DNA of 64,000 bases from Pogostemon cablin (Eukaryota; Streptophyta; Magnoliopsida; Lamiales; Lamiaceae), in contig CM043013.1 in assembly GCA_023678885.1 (NCBI GenBank), forward strand, positions 20,988,791 through 21,052,790. Direction: 5' to 3'. Both the position numbers and the translations under genes were made by a program. Within the stretch, counting starts at the first letter, position 1. Each line of letters begins with the position of its first letter. Below, piece by piece: positions 21,691 to 34,184 of this stretch. The notes beneath the pieces were generated by a model, which saw only the letters and a program-made list of their open reading frames with translations, had not been told where the DNA came from and did no database searches.

Positions 21691-23440
21691 CTCGTTGCTC
21701 GTCCCGAGACAACAAAGTAAAAATAAAGAGAGAGAGAGAGAGTAAAAAAATTAGCGAGAAAACAAGGACTATGACCAATACCTCATTCAAAATACAATTG
21801 TTCTCAACTTAGGAAATACAACTCTTATTTCATGTAATAATCAATTCATAGCATACAAGATAAGACAATCACCATCAATTTAAATGCTCCATTGACATGT
21901 TCTCATGGGAAGTATATATCACTTGCACTCAAGTATAAAAGATGTATACTTATGGATTAAGGTGTTTACGTTCAGATTCAATTCAAGTGCATGTGTAACC
22001 ATAAGCTTGCACAAAATATCTCAAACTCTCTACCACTAAAAGTATGATTCGGCAATGGGATCAAAAAGGACTTTTCTTTTGGATGCAATGTTGCCTCTTT
22101 GATTAAGATAGGAAATATATGGATAAGTGACTCAAAACTCGGATCAATCAAGCGCGCATTCCATTATGATCTTTCATTCTTCCTCTTAACTTCAATTAAG
22201 CACAATATCCTCCTCAACTCTTTCACTTTTTTTTCTTCAAACACAACAATTTTTTCCTTTTTTTTTCTTTTCTTTGAGGTACCAGTTTTGGGTACTATCT
22301 ATAGCATCCTCCATATGATACTAGATTTAAGCACTACCCTAGAGTGTTTTATTCCATGGAGTACTAGATTTAAGTACTACTCTAGTCCATGATTCTCCTT
22401 AGATGCATCTTCAAGCTCAATCACTATTTCAATACCGATTTCATTCCTTCCCAAGCTATTATAAAACTCCATCAATACACTTTGAAAAGCCGTTAATTCT
22501 CTTCATGATAGATAATTAAGGCTAAAAAATTCAGATGCTCAAAGTGGTTATTTCTCGTAGGCTGCCAAAGAATGAGGTTTTTAGGTTCAACGGGGCTAAC
22601 TACGGATAAACATCATTTGGTGGAGAATTATTTGGCTAAGTGACTCAAAAGTTCAAGGATGGCCTAAAATTATCTCCTATCATCTAACATCCATGTAGTT
22701 TCAAGTAAGTCAAGAGGCAAGTTGTAGAATACACACATAAGAACGATACTAATCAGAAAAGAAAAATCATGTGATTATGTACATAATCAACCAGGCTCAA
22801 AATCTCGCATGAATTTTTAACAAGTAACAGAGCACTTTTCATAGTAAGCAATATCCCACAAGTACACATAGAACTTCATACCACAATATAACTTAAGTAC
22901 AATTCTTTCATCAATTTAAAGAGCATATGAATTTCATGCACAATTTAAAAATATAAGTTCATGTGGATCACCAAACCAAAATCTTAATCCTTTACTCCCA
23001 TGAATTAAAAGCACACATAAAAATTAGAATAAGGAAATGAGAGCACCTGATTTTTCTCTTTTAAAGCATGTATAAGCTCCTCGAGTTGTTCAACTCGGTC
23101 AGGTTAAAGTCTCAGAGTAGAACTCATCTTTCCACGTCTTGCCACTCTAGTGCTTTTTAATCAAACCATGGTATATAATGATGAAACGACGACCTCCGGA
23201 GAACTATGAGAAAGAGTCAATTGACTATATAATCAACTTCACAACTAGAAATACCAACTCAACACACTAAACATTAGGTAAGTTGTAAAAAATCGACATA
23301 CCAATACTAGTTTAAGTATTAATATGCCTAAAAAATCAACATCCTAACAAACGAACAACAAGACGAAAGGAAAAATTATACCCTTAGTGATCATCAGACG
23401 TGGTAAGTACATCACATCCCTCCAAACTTAGTAAAAACGT
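21691..23440 (-). other. Athila-B internal 3' untranslated region (left copy)
   Basis: AT-rich with no convincing gene. It shares ordered blocks with 42573-43191 and 53266-53900 ('TTGCTCGTCCCGAG', 'GGTACCAGTTTTGGGTACTA', 'GGCTCAACGGGGCT'), the usual long 3' UTR of Athila-type elements. Contains (GA)n at 21727-21740 and repeats of 'TACTAGATTTAAGYACTAC' near 22320-22385. Confidence 0.55.
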
Positions 23441-23600
23441 ATGTTGAAACTAAGTTTGAAAAGAGATGAACTTGCCTAAGCATGAGCACCTCAAATATAG
23501 TAATTCCTCACTCACACAAAAGAAACACGAAAGCAATAAAACGGAAGGGCAAGCCCCCAACAGGCGCTTATGTTTAACGTCGAAGAGTCACGATGGTATA
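23440..23600 (-). repeat. Conserved Athila-B block
   Basis: This stretch ('GTTGAAACTAAGTTTG', 'AAGCCCCCAACAGGCGCT', 'AGAGTCACGATGGTA') matches 60890-61045 next to the other Athila-B pol. In the right copy it adjoins the integrase C-terminus; here it adjoins the gag end, so protease, reverse transcriptase and integrase are deleted between about 23600 and 23770. Confidence 0.65.
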
Positions 23601-23768
23601 TATCCTTTTAAACTACTGGATCAGAGAATGGTCTTCTCGCATCCTCACCTTCAAATACTTCATTACCTTCTTGTCTACACTCAGCACCTTACCTTTCTTG
23701 GTCACAAAAATATGATCCTTGGAATTTTCTTCTTCCCATGGCTGTCTAGACTCCTCCTTGTCAATCTT

Positions 23769-25437
23769 CTACTCAATTTCAGAATCATCCGTCCTATTAA
23801 AATCAAGATTAAATAAGTTAGAAACTACATCTATAATTTTGCATGATTGAGTCTCCATGGGCATCTTCATTGCTAACGGAGGAGATATCTTGGTATTGGG
23901 GATTCCCCACTCATTACGTTCAACATCCTTCATCTTATCCTTCTTGGATCTCAATCTCTTGGTTCTTTCCCACTTCTTTTCAATTATAAGCTCAGTATTG
24001 TGCTCATATAATGGTACTTGAGTGCTCTGAACATCAAGTAAGTGTTCGGCACAGTAACGGGAACTGGATGGAGTTGCTCGACCACTGCTCGACCAGAATG
24101 GTTTGGTTGAGCAACATGTGTTTGGCTGAACAAGGTCCCCATGCACGGAGTGGCTTCATACAGTCCCGACAGAGGTCGTTCGATCCTTGCCCGACCAGAA
24201 TGGTTTGGTCCATCAAGGGACCTGTAAACGGAATGGCGTTCTTCAGCCCAAAAAGTGGTTGCTCGACCACTACTCGACCAGAGTGATCTGGTCGAGCAAC
24301 ATGAGTTTGGTAGAGCAAGGGACCTACTTCGCTGATGTGTTTTTTCGGCTCCGAGACATGTTGCTCGATCACTACTTGACTAAGTGGTTTGGTCGAGCAG
24401 TAGTAGAGCGGGGACACTCCGACTCCATTTTCACCCACTAGCATAATCGGACCTTTGTACTGTGTTCTTGACCTCAATGTGATGGCATTGCACACTTTTA
24501 GGTTTGTAGTGCTTTGAGACGGGAACTTTCCCTTCTCCAATATTTGCGTCAATTGATTCACGTTTCCGGCCATCTGCCACATCAACAAAGTTAGGTCATT
24601 CAGCTACTTAGACAAATCTGCATTGGTAGAATTCATAGTAGCCTCAAGTCTATCCACTCTTGCATCATTCTTAGCCGTGTGTCGATTGAAGGTATCTTCA
24701 ATACTAGCCTTTACTTCTTGCTGCTGCATACTAGGCCCCCTTTGTATCAACTCTGTAAACTCCTTCTGCTGGGATTCTAGTAGCTTGTTGATGTTAGCTA
24801 GACTAGAGACGATCTCATCATCCCTATTTGCCTTCACCACTTGATGTTCAACCTGGGCCACCTTACCCACTACATAAGTTCCTCTTACTCTTTCCGTAGG
24901 CCAGTCTCGTGAATTCATAGAGATGTCATCAAATAAAGTTTTTGCTTCAAGTGTTGTCTTAGATAACAGCGCTCCGCCTGAAGATTCATCAATAAGAACA
25001 CGCGACTCACAATCCAATCCATAGTAGAAGATGCTTATGTATTGAGCCTTAGACATCCCATGTTGTGGGCACCTCCTGAATATATCTTTGTTCCTATCCC
25101 ACGTCTCATGAAATTTTTTCACCCTGATACATAAAAAATCAAGTGATGTCTTGCTTCATTCTGAAAACCCTTGAGGGTGGCTTGTATCTCTCTAAGAACT
25201 TCTGCTGCAGTTCATCCCATGTAGTTCAATCTGTTGCATCAAGAGTCTCATACCAATCTTCTGCCTTATCAATCAAAGAGAACTTGAATAGGGCGATCCG
25301 CCTAGCATTATCATTAGCTCTAACACCCTTTTGAGTGTTTGCATAACCAAGAAATCTTTTGAGATGCTGATATGGATCTTCAAAGGAACCTCCAGAAAAG
25401 GGATTCTTCTCTACCATGTTGATAAGAGTGGGGTGTA
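23769..25437 (-). pseudogene. Athila-B gag, truncated and frameshifted
   Basis: Read from high to low coordinate: 'NFEIHPTLINMVEKNPFSG', 'EDPYQHLKRFL', 'ALFKFSLIDKAEDWYETL', the retrotransposon gag core, which assembles the virus-like particle. Next comes 'GMSKAQYISIFYYGLDCESR', then a helical stretch and 'NAITLRSRTQYKGP', the usual gag/protease junction of Athila elements. Frames break near 25226, 25122 and 24600. After the junction a stretch of VEQ-rich sequence encoded by a DNA palindrome repeat stays open for about 130 codons. The N-terminus is missing: gag text abuts the LTR end at about 25453, so leader and primer site are lost. Confidence 0.75.
24073..24430. repeat. TTGCTCGACCA/TGGTCGAGCAA palindromic repeat cluster
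   Basis: Units of the form 'TTGCTCGACCACTGCTCGAC', 'CAGAATGGTTTGGTCGAGCA' recur at about 24073, 24175, 24258 and 24361. Each unit is an imperfect inverted repeat. The same word occurs in the Athila-B LTRs (21090-21140, 26605-26642) and in the post-pol region (60440-60570). Confidence 0.75.
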
Positions 25438-27390
25438 TCTCAAAATTATCATTGAAGGATATTATTGTAGCTTTGATAAGCGACCAAGTTATATTTATCG
25501 AACCAAAGGGCAGTTTATTATTAATTTAATTATAACTAACTTATTAAGACTAAGTTGGGCAAATAAAGTAGTCAAATAATTAATTAACTACTAAACAAAT
25601 AATTAAATAGCAAATAAAATAGATAAGTAGTAGAGATTAAACGAAGGTGAACAAGTGAGAAAATAGGTAGTTCTTCGGGCAATCCGGTTTAACTTATCAA
25701 TTTTCCTTTCATGTATCAATATCCGACTCTGCCTAGTGGAATATGGATGTATCACTAAGCCATGCAAATCTACTCTATAGACATAAGTGTATAACACATG
25801 TGAATATCCTTAGAGCAAGAGATATAATTCACCCCCATTTCTAGGTATTACCAGTATCAATTATTTTATGTGCATTAAGTACTCTAACCCGATATGATCT
25901 CACTTTATTAGTACTATGAAGTTATTCTCTTTATCGTACTTATTAACCCGAATTTAATTCAATTAATAAGTATTTATATATGAGAGTTCTAATGAAGTTT
26001 CGAAGTCCCCTCACTTAGAATCATAACATGAAATCATGTTCAGCAGTGAACACGCTCAATCAACAACCAAGATATATATTCAGACTCTATATAATAGTTG
26101 AAGATGCGCAAAACAACTCTGAATATGGAATAAAAAATGCATAGTCATTTATAAAATAAACCACAAGTAGTGTTGTACTGAGTATACACTTGAAAGTTCA
26201 ATTAACTCGTAAAACCTTCATAAACCCTATAACTACCAAGGCGGATCTAGCCCATGATTGATCAAAGAACAATCATGGTGGTTGGTTAGATCTTACCCAT
26301 ATTCTTGAAAATTATAAGACAAATTAAGAAGTGAACTAAACCCTAGATGTGGGCGCCGTTGTTTCTCTCTCCGTCTTAAATCTTCAATTGGTTCTCACTT
26401 GATTCGACAGATGAATCTCTCTCCACAGCTCCTCCGAATGATGGTAGGGTTTGGATGTTGTGTAGAATGAATACGGTACATTTCTGATGTGTGTGGTCTT
26501 CCTTTTATACTTCAAACTCTTCCAATGGACCTCAAAATGGATTTTTTTAGTAAAAACATGCACTGAAGGTGTAAAAATACGGATCCGGGGCCATCCCGCA
26601 CGTTGGCTCGACTTACACCCTTGGTCAAACCAAGGTCGAACCTGTTGGCATTCGAACGTTTGGTTAACATGACCCGTTAGGGTTCCATACATTTCTAACA
26701 AGCAGCGGAAGCAAGTAAATAAGAAACATATTATATTTCACTAGGGTATGTTAAAGACGATGAATTCTCGCCACCATCCTGTGCAGCCTCACCATTTGGT
26801 GCATAACTCTCTCATCTGATGTTGGATTTGAATGATCTATGTGCCAAAACGATCCTCTCTTCCATGGCTTTCTGTCAGTATATCACACATTCAATTCTAA
26901 AGTCTGTACGATTTTATAAAAATCATAGAAGGTGGCGGACATCAGCAGAAAATAACCTTCCAGTCTTCTGCTGTATTCCTAAGACCAATCTTAACGTCGT
27001 GTGGGCGACGATCTTCGAGATCTTCTCAATCTACTGTTCCCCAACCTTTTTCACTGTGTTAGGCATGAATTATCAATTGATTAGGGTTTCCGGACAGCTG
27101 AGATGATTTATACATGGGCTACAGCAGGGACCAGGAGGAGAAATTAGAGTTGGGCCTCCATTGGGCTTAAGTATCCAAGCTTAGCCCAAAGCTTATACTT
27201 AAGTCCAATAATAATAATATACCACTAAAATATTATTACTGCACTACCGTTCTAATCCCTTAATTACGTTATGGGCTCCTTCTTATTATGAGCCCGTTAG
27301 TCTCCCCATGTTTAAGATATACAATGTCCATTAATTAATTAAGTTACTGACAACTTCATTAATTAATATCTCATCCGAGAGTAGTACCAC

Positions 27391-29161
27391 TAAACTTAGT
27401 CACATTTTAATCTCCTTTTTGAGTAAAATATTTAAGAATAAGTGTACTCTATCATTGTTGTATATGCGTGACTAAGTGCAAAATTTATAAGATTGTCATC
27501 CCAAGGGAAAGCATACATTGGCTAGTATCCGAATTGTTCATCGATTTATGCTTTGTAAAGATAATATATTTGAAGGTTTAGTATTAAAACCAATGCTTAA
27601 GATTCTACTCAAATAACTAGAATGTAAACTAGCTAAGTAAATGATCAAATAACGAGCAAATGACTAATGTAATGGATGTAGAATACACTTGAGAAGAGAG
27701 CAATGCTAATCATACTTATAGTTGAGAATTGAGCTAGATATGCAAAGCCATTCATAGTAATTCTCATTAACTTGTAGATTAAAAGCAATCACAAATTTAT
27801 CCCTAGTCCCTATGGTCAAGGCAACTAGGTTCTCGACTCTTTTACAAGCCTAAATCTCCTAAGATTGATCTTAATCTCAATTCCCTTAAGGTACTATGAT
27901 CATAAGTTGGTTCTTTTCACTCAATTTCTTAAGTGTTCCTCTATGAATGTTCTAAGCATAAGGAGGGTATGTCTTACCTCCCCTTATACTAACATGCATG
28001 CACAACTCAATATATGATTAAATTAAAACTTCACTCACAACATTGGAATGGCCATCCTAATATAAATGAATAGAGAATTTAATCACACATACATTGAAAT
28101 GAAACATGAATGATATATCATAGAAGAAAATCCACAAATCAATTCAAATCACAACTCAAGTTTTACATATCTAACTCTTCACCTCAACCACTCATATGAT
28201 TAGCCCTACTATATAACTAGCTACTAAACATGGTAATTAATTCAATACAAATCAAGCTTTGATCCATTTGAGCCATAATAAGAAGAAAATTAACAATTGG
28301 AAAGTAGATTTGCTTCCCTTGCATAAGAAAAGCCTTTCTCCTCTTCAATTGATCAACTTCTTCAACAATTGATGCTCCAATCTTCTCAAATTATGGTAGG
28401 ATGGATAGAATGAATGTTTTATGGATTGAAAATATAGATCAAATGGTGATTTGATGGATCTAGATGATAGAGATGGAAGATGGATCTACTATGTGAGGAA
28501 ATGTGGTGTTTTGGTGTGTGTAACTGCTCTCATCTGATCTCTAATGAATTCCCCCTTTAAATTTCGTACAAGTCATAGTTTTATATCACTTATGGACCTT
28601 CTAGAAGCTTCCAGAACATTCTAAAAATTACACAGGATTTTGCACCTACACAGCCCGTGCAGCAGCACACGGCCCGTGTAGGGCACACCTACTTCGGCAT
28701 GTTGTGCATGCTCCAGACACGGCTCGAGCTGCTCTGCACGGCCATGGTCATGGCCATGTAGTATTTTCTGACGACAATGCACGGCTTCTTCTTACAGGGC
28801 TTTGCTCCGCACACGGGACGTGCAGTAGCGCACGACCCATACGCCAGCACACGGTTATCCTCCTGGGCGAGCAGCGAGTTCTGATGACACTACACGACTA
28901 TTTAGTACAGGACTGTGTTCCGCACACGGCCCGTGTACCAACATTCCCTGTTCTTCCATCTTCTTTTTGCTCCTAACTCCATTTTTGTCCATTTCTTGAC
29001 TTGTTTTACATATATTTAAGCTCATTTACACAATTCTATCAATTTATACCACATTTCTCAAAATAACAATAACTCTACCAAAAGTAACATAAATACGGAT
29101 AAAAACATCCAAAAATACACAAATAAAGACACTAAAATCTAGGTGAAAATGACTACGATCA
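27391..29161 (-). repeat. Athila-A 3' LTR
   Basis: 1771 bases. Contains the CACGGCCCGTG repeat block (28650-28940) and a possible minus-strand TATA box (TATAAAA at 28585-28579). It differs from the 5' LTR mostly by G-to-A/C-to-T changes and by ~14 extra bases near 28460. Confidence 0.92.
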
Positions 29162-29174
29162 ACCCCACAAACTT
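29162..29174 (-). promoter_or_regulatory. Athila-A polypurine tract
   Basis: AAGTTTGTGGGGT on minus directly precedes the TGATCG start of the 3' LTR. Somewhat pyrimidine-interrupted, as in many Athila elements. Confidence 0.7.
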
Positions 29175-31016
29175 AAAGTATTGTTCATCCTCGAACAATG
29201 AAAAAGATAAACAAGAGGAGTAATTTTCACCTAGAAAAACACTAAAGGAACATAGGCAACAACACATCATAAGTAACAAAGACTACAAATTCATATTAAG
29301 TATCTCTACATCATCAAATTTATAACATGAAAAATTAACAAGTTCAATCCTAAGAATGACAATAAAGTACTCAAATCCCTTTCAATCCCAGCCTCTCATA
29401 GATTATGAATTTCACTTAACACTCTTTAGGGTAGGGTTTTTAATATCACTCATCAACTGGTTAAAACCGACTCACCATAGACTTGCTCATGGACTATGTT
29501 CACAAGCCACCCTAGTTTCAATAAGTGATAAAAAAGGTCTTTACTTTTGGATGTAATGTTTAGGCTCTTTGGTAGGATAGGAAACTTTGGATAATAGTGA
29601 CTATTCAAGTGTAAGCAATTGGAGAAATGATTTCTTTCTTCAACTTCTTCACTTTCAAGCTTCCTTGAATTTCTTATTTAATCAAAAGCACTAAACATTA
29701 TCATTCCTTGGATTTCTCGAGCTCAATTTGATTTGCATACTTCCTTTCTTCCAACTTTTGAACTTCATGAGCACATTTTTTATTGATTTGCTCCTTTTTC
29801 TTGTTTTTAGGTCGCATGCACATTTTGTTTAGCTCCTTTACATCCTTTTCTTATTTGTTAACCCTTTCTTTTCTTTTCAAGCACAATTCTCACATCGAAC
29901 ATTGTAAACCACCATCTCCTCAATCACCCATACTTAGGTTATATATATAAGGCTCAAGAGGGTTTTAAAAGTTTGTATTGTGCTTTAATCACAAAGAAAA
30001 AGGCTTATAGGCCCAAAGTGGTTTACTAGGGATAATGTTTTTGGTAAGGAAATTTATGGCTATGACTCACTCATCAAGGATGGCTTAAGATCATTTCACA
30101 AATTTCAACCATTCGAGCTTCGTTCCTTTAGTCCATGAGCAAGTTCTAGTTTGTCTAAGTTCAACCGGTCCTCTCATCAAGAATTAACCATGGAGGCACG
30201 GTAGAGGCTCAAGTTTCACAAGCTTTTGCTTGGACCAAAAGAAACCTAATTACCCTTCATGCTTCTCAAAATTGAACAAATTATGCAATTCATGTCACAA
30301 TTTCAACAAGTAAAAACCATTAACATGCTTGCCATCACTCATCACACACAATGCATCATAGCTTATATTAAAAAATAATCAACACCTTCCCAAAAACATA
30401 CCACCAAACCTTCCCTATAAGAATAAAATCAACAACACAACACAATGGTCAAAGAATAACCAAACAATACAAAAAATATATAACTTGCATAAACCAAATC
30501 TCCCATCTCAAAGTATCAAAACATCAATTCACATCCATAACAATGAAAATCAAATTCCCATCACATCCAAACAATAGAAATCTAACCAAAATACCAAAAT
30601 AACTAAAAGAGAATCGCATAAAACTGAAAATAAAATAATCCCAAAATACGAAACCTCCCAAAAAATAAACAATCTAAGTACAATCCAATCGAATCAAATT
30701 AAATCAATCCAAACATTCTTCCAAAATTCTAACAATAACTAAGATAAATGGACAAAAGTGCCAAGCACTCAAAATACTCCCTTCATTGCTTTGGAGGCTG
30801 AGGTGAATGATAGGCATTCCATGGAATGTATGCACGAGGCGATCTGGGGAACTAGAAGTTGAACATCATCGTTAGCATCTCTTCCATGTTGTTGGCATGC
30901 ACTCGTGATCGCTCCTCATAATACTCCCTCCGACGCTGTCCAGCTCGGAGCTCCTGAATATGCGCTCCATGCTCCTGCTGGATCTCTTGGATCTCCCTGA
31001 TCTGTGCTCCGTAAGT
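29175..31016 (-). other. Athila-A 3' untranslated region
   Basis: AT-rich, A-rich on plus (30300-30780), no open frame of note. The text from 29370 to 30280 parallels the Athila-B 3' UTR in style ('TCTTTACTTTTGGATGTAAT', 'CACTTCCCTTTTGG'), but I cannot claim homology throughout. Confidence 0.5.
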
Positions 31017-32324
31017 CTACTGTACGTGCCTCATATCTCGCACCTCATCCATCATATAATTCCATCTATCATTCTCTTGCTCAGGTCCCACTGGCGGCTG
31101 TTGCTCTTCTTCTTCGAACTGTGGTGGATTAGGGCCCTGCTCCTCAAACTCTACCTGCTCCGGTTGTCCTCCTTGCTCATCTCCTTCTATTGGCACTGGC
31201 TCGGCTCTCAAGTTAGCTAGCTCGAGGTTCTCTTCCACTCTCAACTGTCTTAGAACCTCTTCCACTTCATCACGATTTCTCCTATAGAAAGCTCTCATGA
31301 TTCTTGAGTGATTAGCACTCGCCATTGCCAAGTTGGCATACTTCCTTCGAGTGTAGACCGTAGTGAGCTCCAGAGTTGGCAAGGGAAATGGAGCTCCCTT
31401 TTCCTGCCTCAGACAATATTGGTTCCCAACCGTGGTCAAGAACTCCATCTGCATCAATTGTTGGTAGTTCAGCCCTTCACTCACCATTCGATTCTCCATA
31501 CCTGCCACATTAACTCCCAATCCTTGAGCTATCATAGTGATCATCCCTCCTAGCATTAGACCTTGAGATGATTGTCTCTTAGCAACTCTTTCTGCATGCT
31601 GCACAAAGTGTGCTGCAACGTTCAACGGTCGCTCATTGTAGATGTAAAACATGATGTAAAGCTGTTTCTCTCCAACAGCTCCACCTTCAAACCTCCCTAA
31701 GATGGTATTTGAGATAATTTTCTCCAAGTATCTCATCACTGGGTTTCGGATTGCGGTCCCTTTTGAAGCACTAGGGACATATCCTGCTCTTTCTGTCCTA
31801 TCGTTCACTAAGCTCTTCCACCATTCTTATTGGTTAAAATCACCTCCTTCAAAAAAACTTTGGTGATTCGGACATGGTGGGCAACCAAAACACTCATTCA
31901 ACATAGCCAGGGGAACCTTTTCTCTCAACACATTATCTAACTGGAATGTCACCCAAATAGGAAACCCATTCCGATCCTTCTTCACTTGCAACATGCTCAT
32001 GAATTCTGTAATTAAGTGGAAGTAGGTTGGTGGCCTCTTGTCAAAGAATGCTTCCATCTCAGCAAAATGGAATACCTTCCTCAAAATCTCCTCAAGTCCT
32101 AGTCCTCTCATCATTTCCGTATCTTGAAAATGAGTGGGCTTGATCTTCGGAGCCAATGTTTGCCAACGAAGTACATACTTTCCCCAATAATCCTCAAACT
32201 CAACCCCGAAATTGTCCGGATGTACTCCATCTTCCATCAACTTTGCATCCAAGTTATCCAATTCCCCTGGATCGGTTATCACAATGAAGTCTTCATTCCT
32301 GGGTCTAACTCTCCTCTCAGCCAT
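31017..32324 (-). pseudogene. Athila-A post-integrase ORF (Athila ORF1/putative plant transposon protein type), one stop
   Basis: A 436-codon frame from ATG at 32324, broken only by TAA at 31829-31827. The N-terminal part ('NFGVEFEDYWGKYVLRWQTL', 'FDKRPPTYFHLITEFMSML') and the middle ('NERPLNVAAHFVQH', 'LMLGGMITMIAQGLGVNV') resemble proteins annotated as Athila ORF1 or putative plant transposon protein (PF03078/PF20167). This family lies after pol in Athila elements, where an envelope-like gene has been proposed. The C-terminus is acidic and Gln/Pro/Glu-rich. I see no signal peptide or clear membrane span. The stop context (CAA TAA GAA TGG) fits a C-to-T change of a Gln codon. Confidence 0.7.
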
Positions 32325-34184
32325 CTACAAAACAACAATGCTCAAGTTATAACCTTTTAACTAAATAAGATTGTGAATGCATCATATAAATTCTACCCTA
32401 GTTATACAACTTGGTATAGAACCTACTGTGCATCAACATACTCATTCATAGCATTAGAACTTCAACCTTAGACATAATATGCACTTCACCATCATTCATC
32501 TCAATTAACGATCATTTATAACTCCATTCTTATTCATACTTCACACCTGAATTCCAAATTACATCATCATCAAACCGTATTCACATATGTTATTCAAATT
32601 CCAACAAAATTCTCTCTTAGACATTTCATTGAACACTTGGCATGCATAAAATTTAAACATCTTTTCAACATACAATTTGCATATCCTCATGCCCAATTCC
32701 TCAATATCTAAATCTAATTCCTTACAAATAAATACTATACTCATGTAATTCATCAATTAGCACAACACAATTATTCAAACTCATGATTCTCACACACTCC
32801 CCAAATTATTCCTCATGAACTCTAATTCAACTTAATTCAAAAATCAAATTGAAACATGTATGTTACTCACTTCAATAAGGCATACAATTCACATTTTAAC
32901 AAAGCCCATACATCAATTCAATCAATTCATAACAAAATTCACAAGTTAGGGTTCAAGAAATTTATACCTTTTGACAATTGGATGTGGAGAAGTGTGTTGG
33001 ATGTGCACAATTGACAAACTTCACTCACAATCACTCCAAACTAACCTTGGTGAATGATTCGGATGCATGAAACAGTGAATTGGGTGCTTACGGAGTGTGT
33101 TCAGATGGGAGAAGATGTGTGAATGAGTACGGAACGACCTTTAAAAAGGAACTGAAATGAACCCTACACGGCCCGTGCTGCGATGCACGGCCTCAAGTGA
33201 GGCCGTGTAGCATGTTCTGATGCTCTTGCACGACCTGCTGTTACAGGGCCGTGTGCGGAACATGGCCCGTGTACCTGTTCTTCTCCATGGCTCAAGCTGC
33301 GGAGCTCGGCCTTTCTCCTGGCCGTGTAGCATTTCCTGATGCTGCTACATGGCCAACTACTACAGGGCCGTGTGTGGAGCACGGCCTGTATAGCAGTTTG
33401 CCCTGTTTCTCCATTTTCAAACTTCACAACATTTTACCCTACTTTTCCACTTCTCAAACATCCTATTCATGCTCAAAACACTAAAGCATCATTCACACTA
33501 CAACTATGATCAAAATTGGATTGAAATGCACTAAAAACACCACCAAACAAACCAAAAACTCAACTAACTCATGAGAAAATTTTCAAAATTGACCATTTTG
33601 ACCATTTTGCAAGACAATACAAGACACATGATTCATCACACACTCAAGCATAAACAAGGTATAAGTCACACCATGCATTCTCTCCCCAAACTTAAATCGA
33701 AACAAGTTGAGAATTAAGTTTGCACAAAGTGGTGAGACATACCCTTGTTATTTCCATCAATGCTTTTCATGAAACTTCTTCTTGTAATTTGTATGATCAA
33801 GTATGACCACCACACAACCTTCCTCCAAACTTAAATTAACACAAGTGTTAAAATTTAAATTTGTAAAGAGTGGTGTGGCATACATCATCATTCACCCTTT
33901 AGCCTCCTTGTTGTTCATCTTATGCATCTTTCTCACGAGCTTAACCACCTTCTCACCAAATCTACAAGAAAACTAACAAACACAACAAAAAGAAAATAAA
34001 ATCTACACTACTCTACAAACAACAAAGAAGTTTAGGAAGAGAGAGTATCCACATACACTATCTCCTTTTGAGAAGGAGATAGATAATGCTTCACTCTATG
34101 ACCATTTATCACAAACTCATTATGCGGTCCCTTGAGCTTCAATGTATGTCCATTCAACACTTCAAGCACTTCATATGGCCCTAT
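32325..34184 (-). other. Athila-A spacer between integrase and post-pol ORF
   Basis: AT-rich DNA without a gene, except for a GC-rich repeat block at 33160-33410 (own entry). A possible minus-strand splice acceptor just above 32324 would suit a spliced message for the post-pol ORF, but I see no unambiguous donor. Confidence 0.45.
33160..33410. repeat. CACGGCCCGTG repeat block, internal copy
   Basis: Two to three units of about 115-120 bases built from 'GCACGGCC', 'GTGTAGCATTTYCTGATGCT' and 'TACAGGGCCGTGTG'. The same vocabulary fills 28650-28940 and 41345-41640 in the LTRs. CACGGCCCGTG is nearly palindromic. Open frames across it are artefacts. Confidence 0.8.

Noticed and set aside
24034..24588. 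The VEQ-rich extension of the Athila-B gag frame as a separate gene
   Set aside because: It is continuous with the gag/protease junction and encoded by a DNA palindrome repeat; better read as a repeat-expanded linker.
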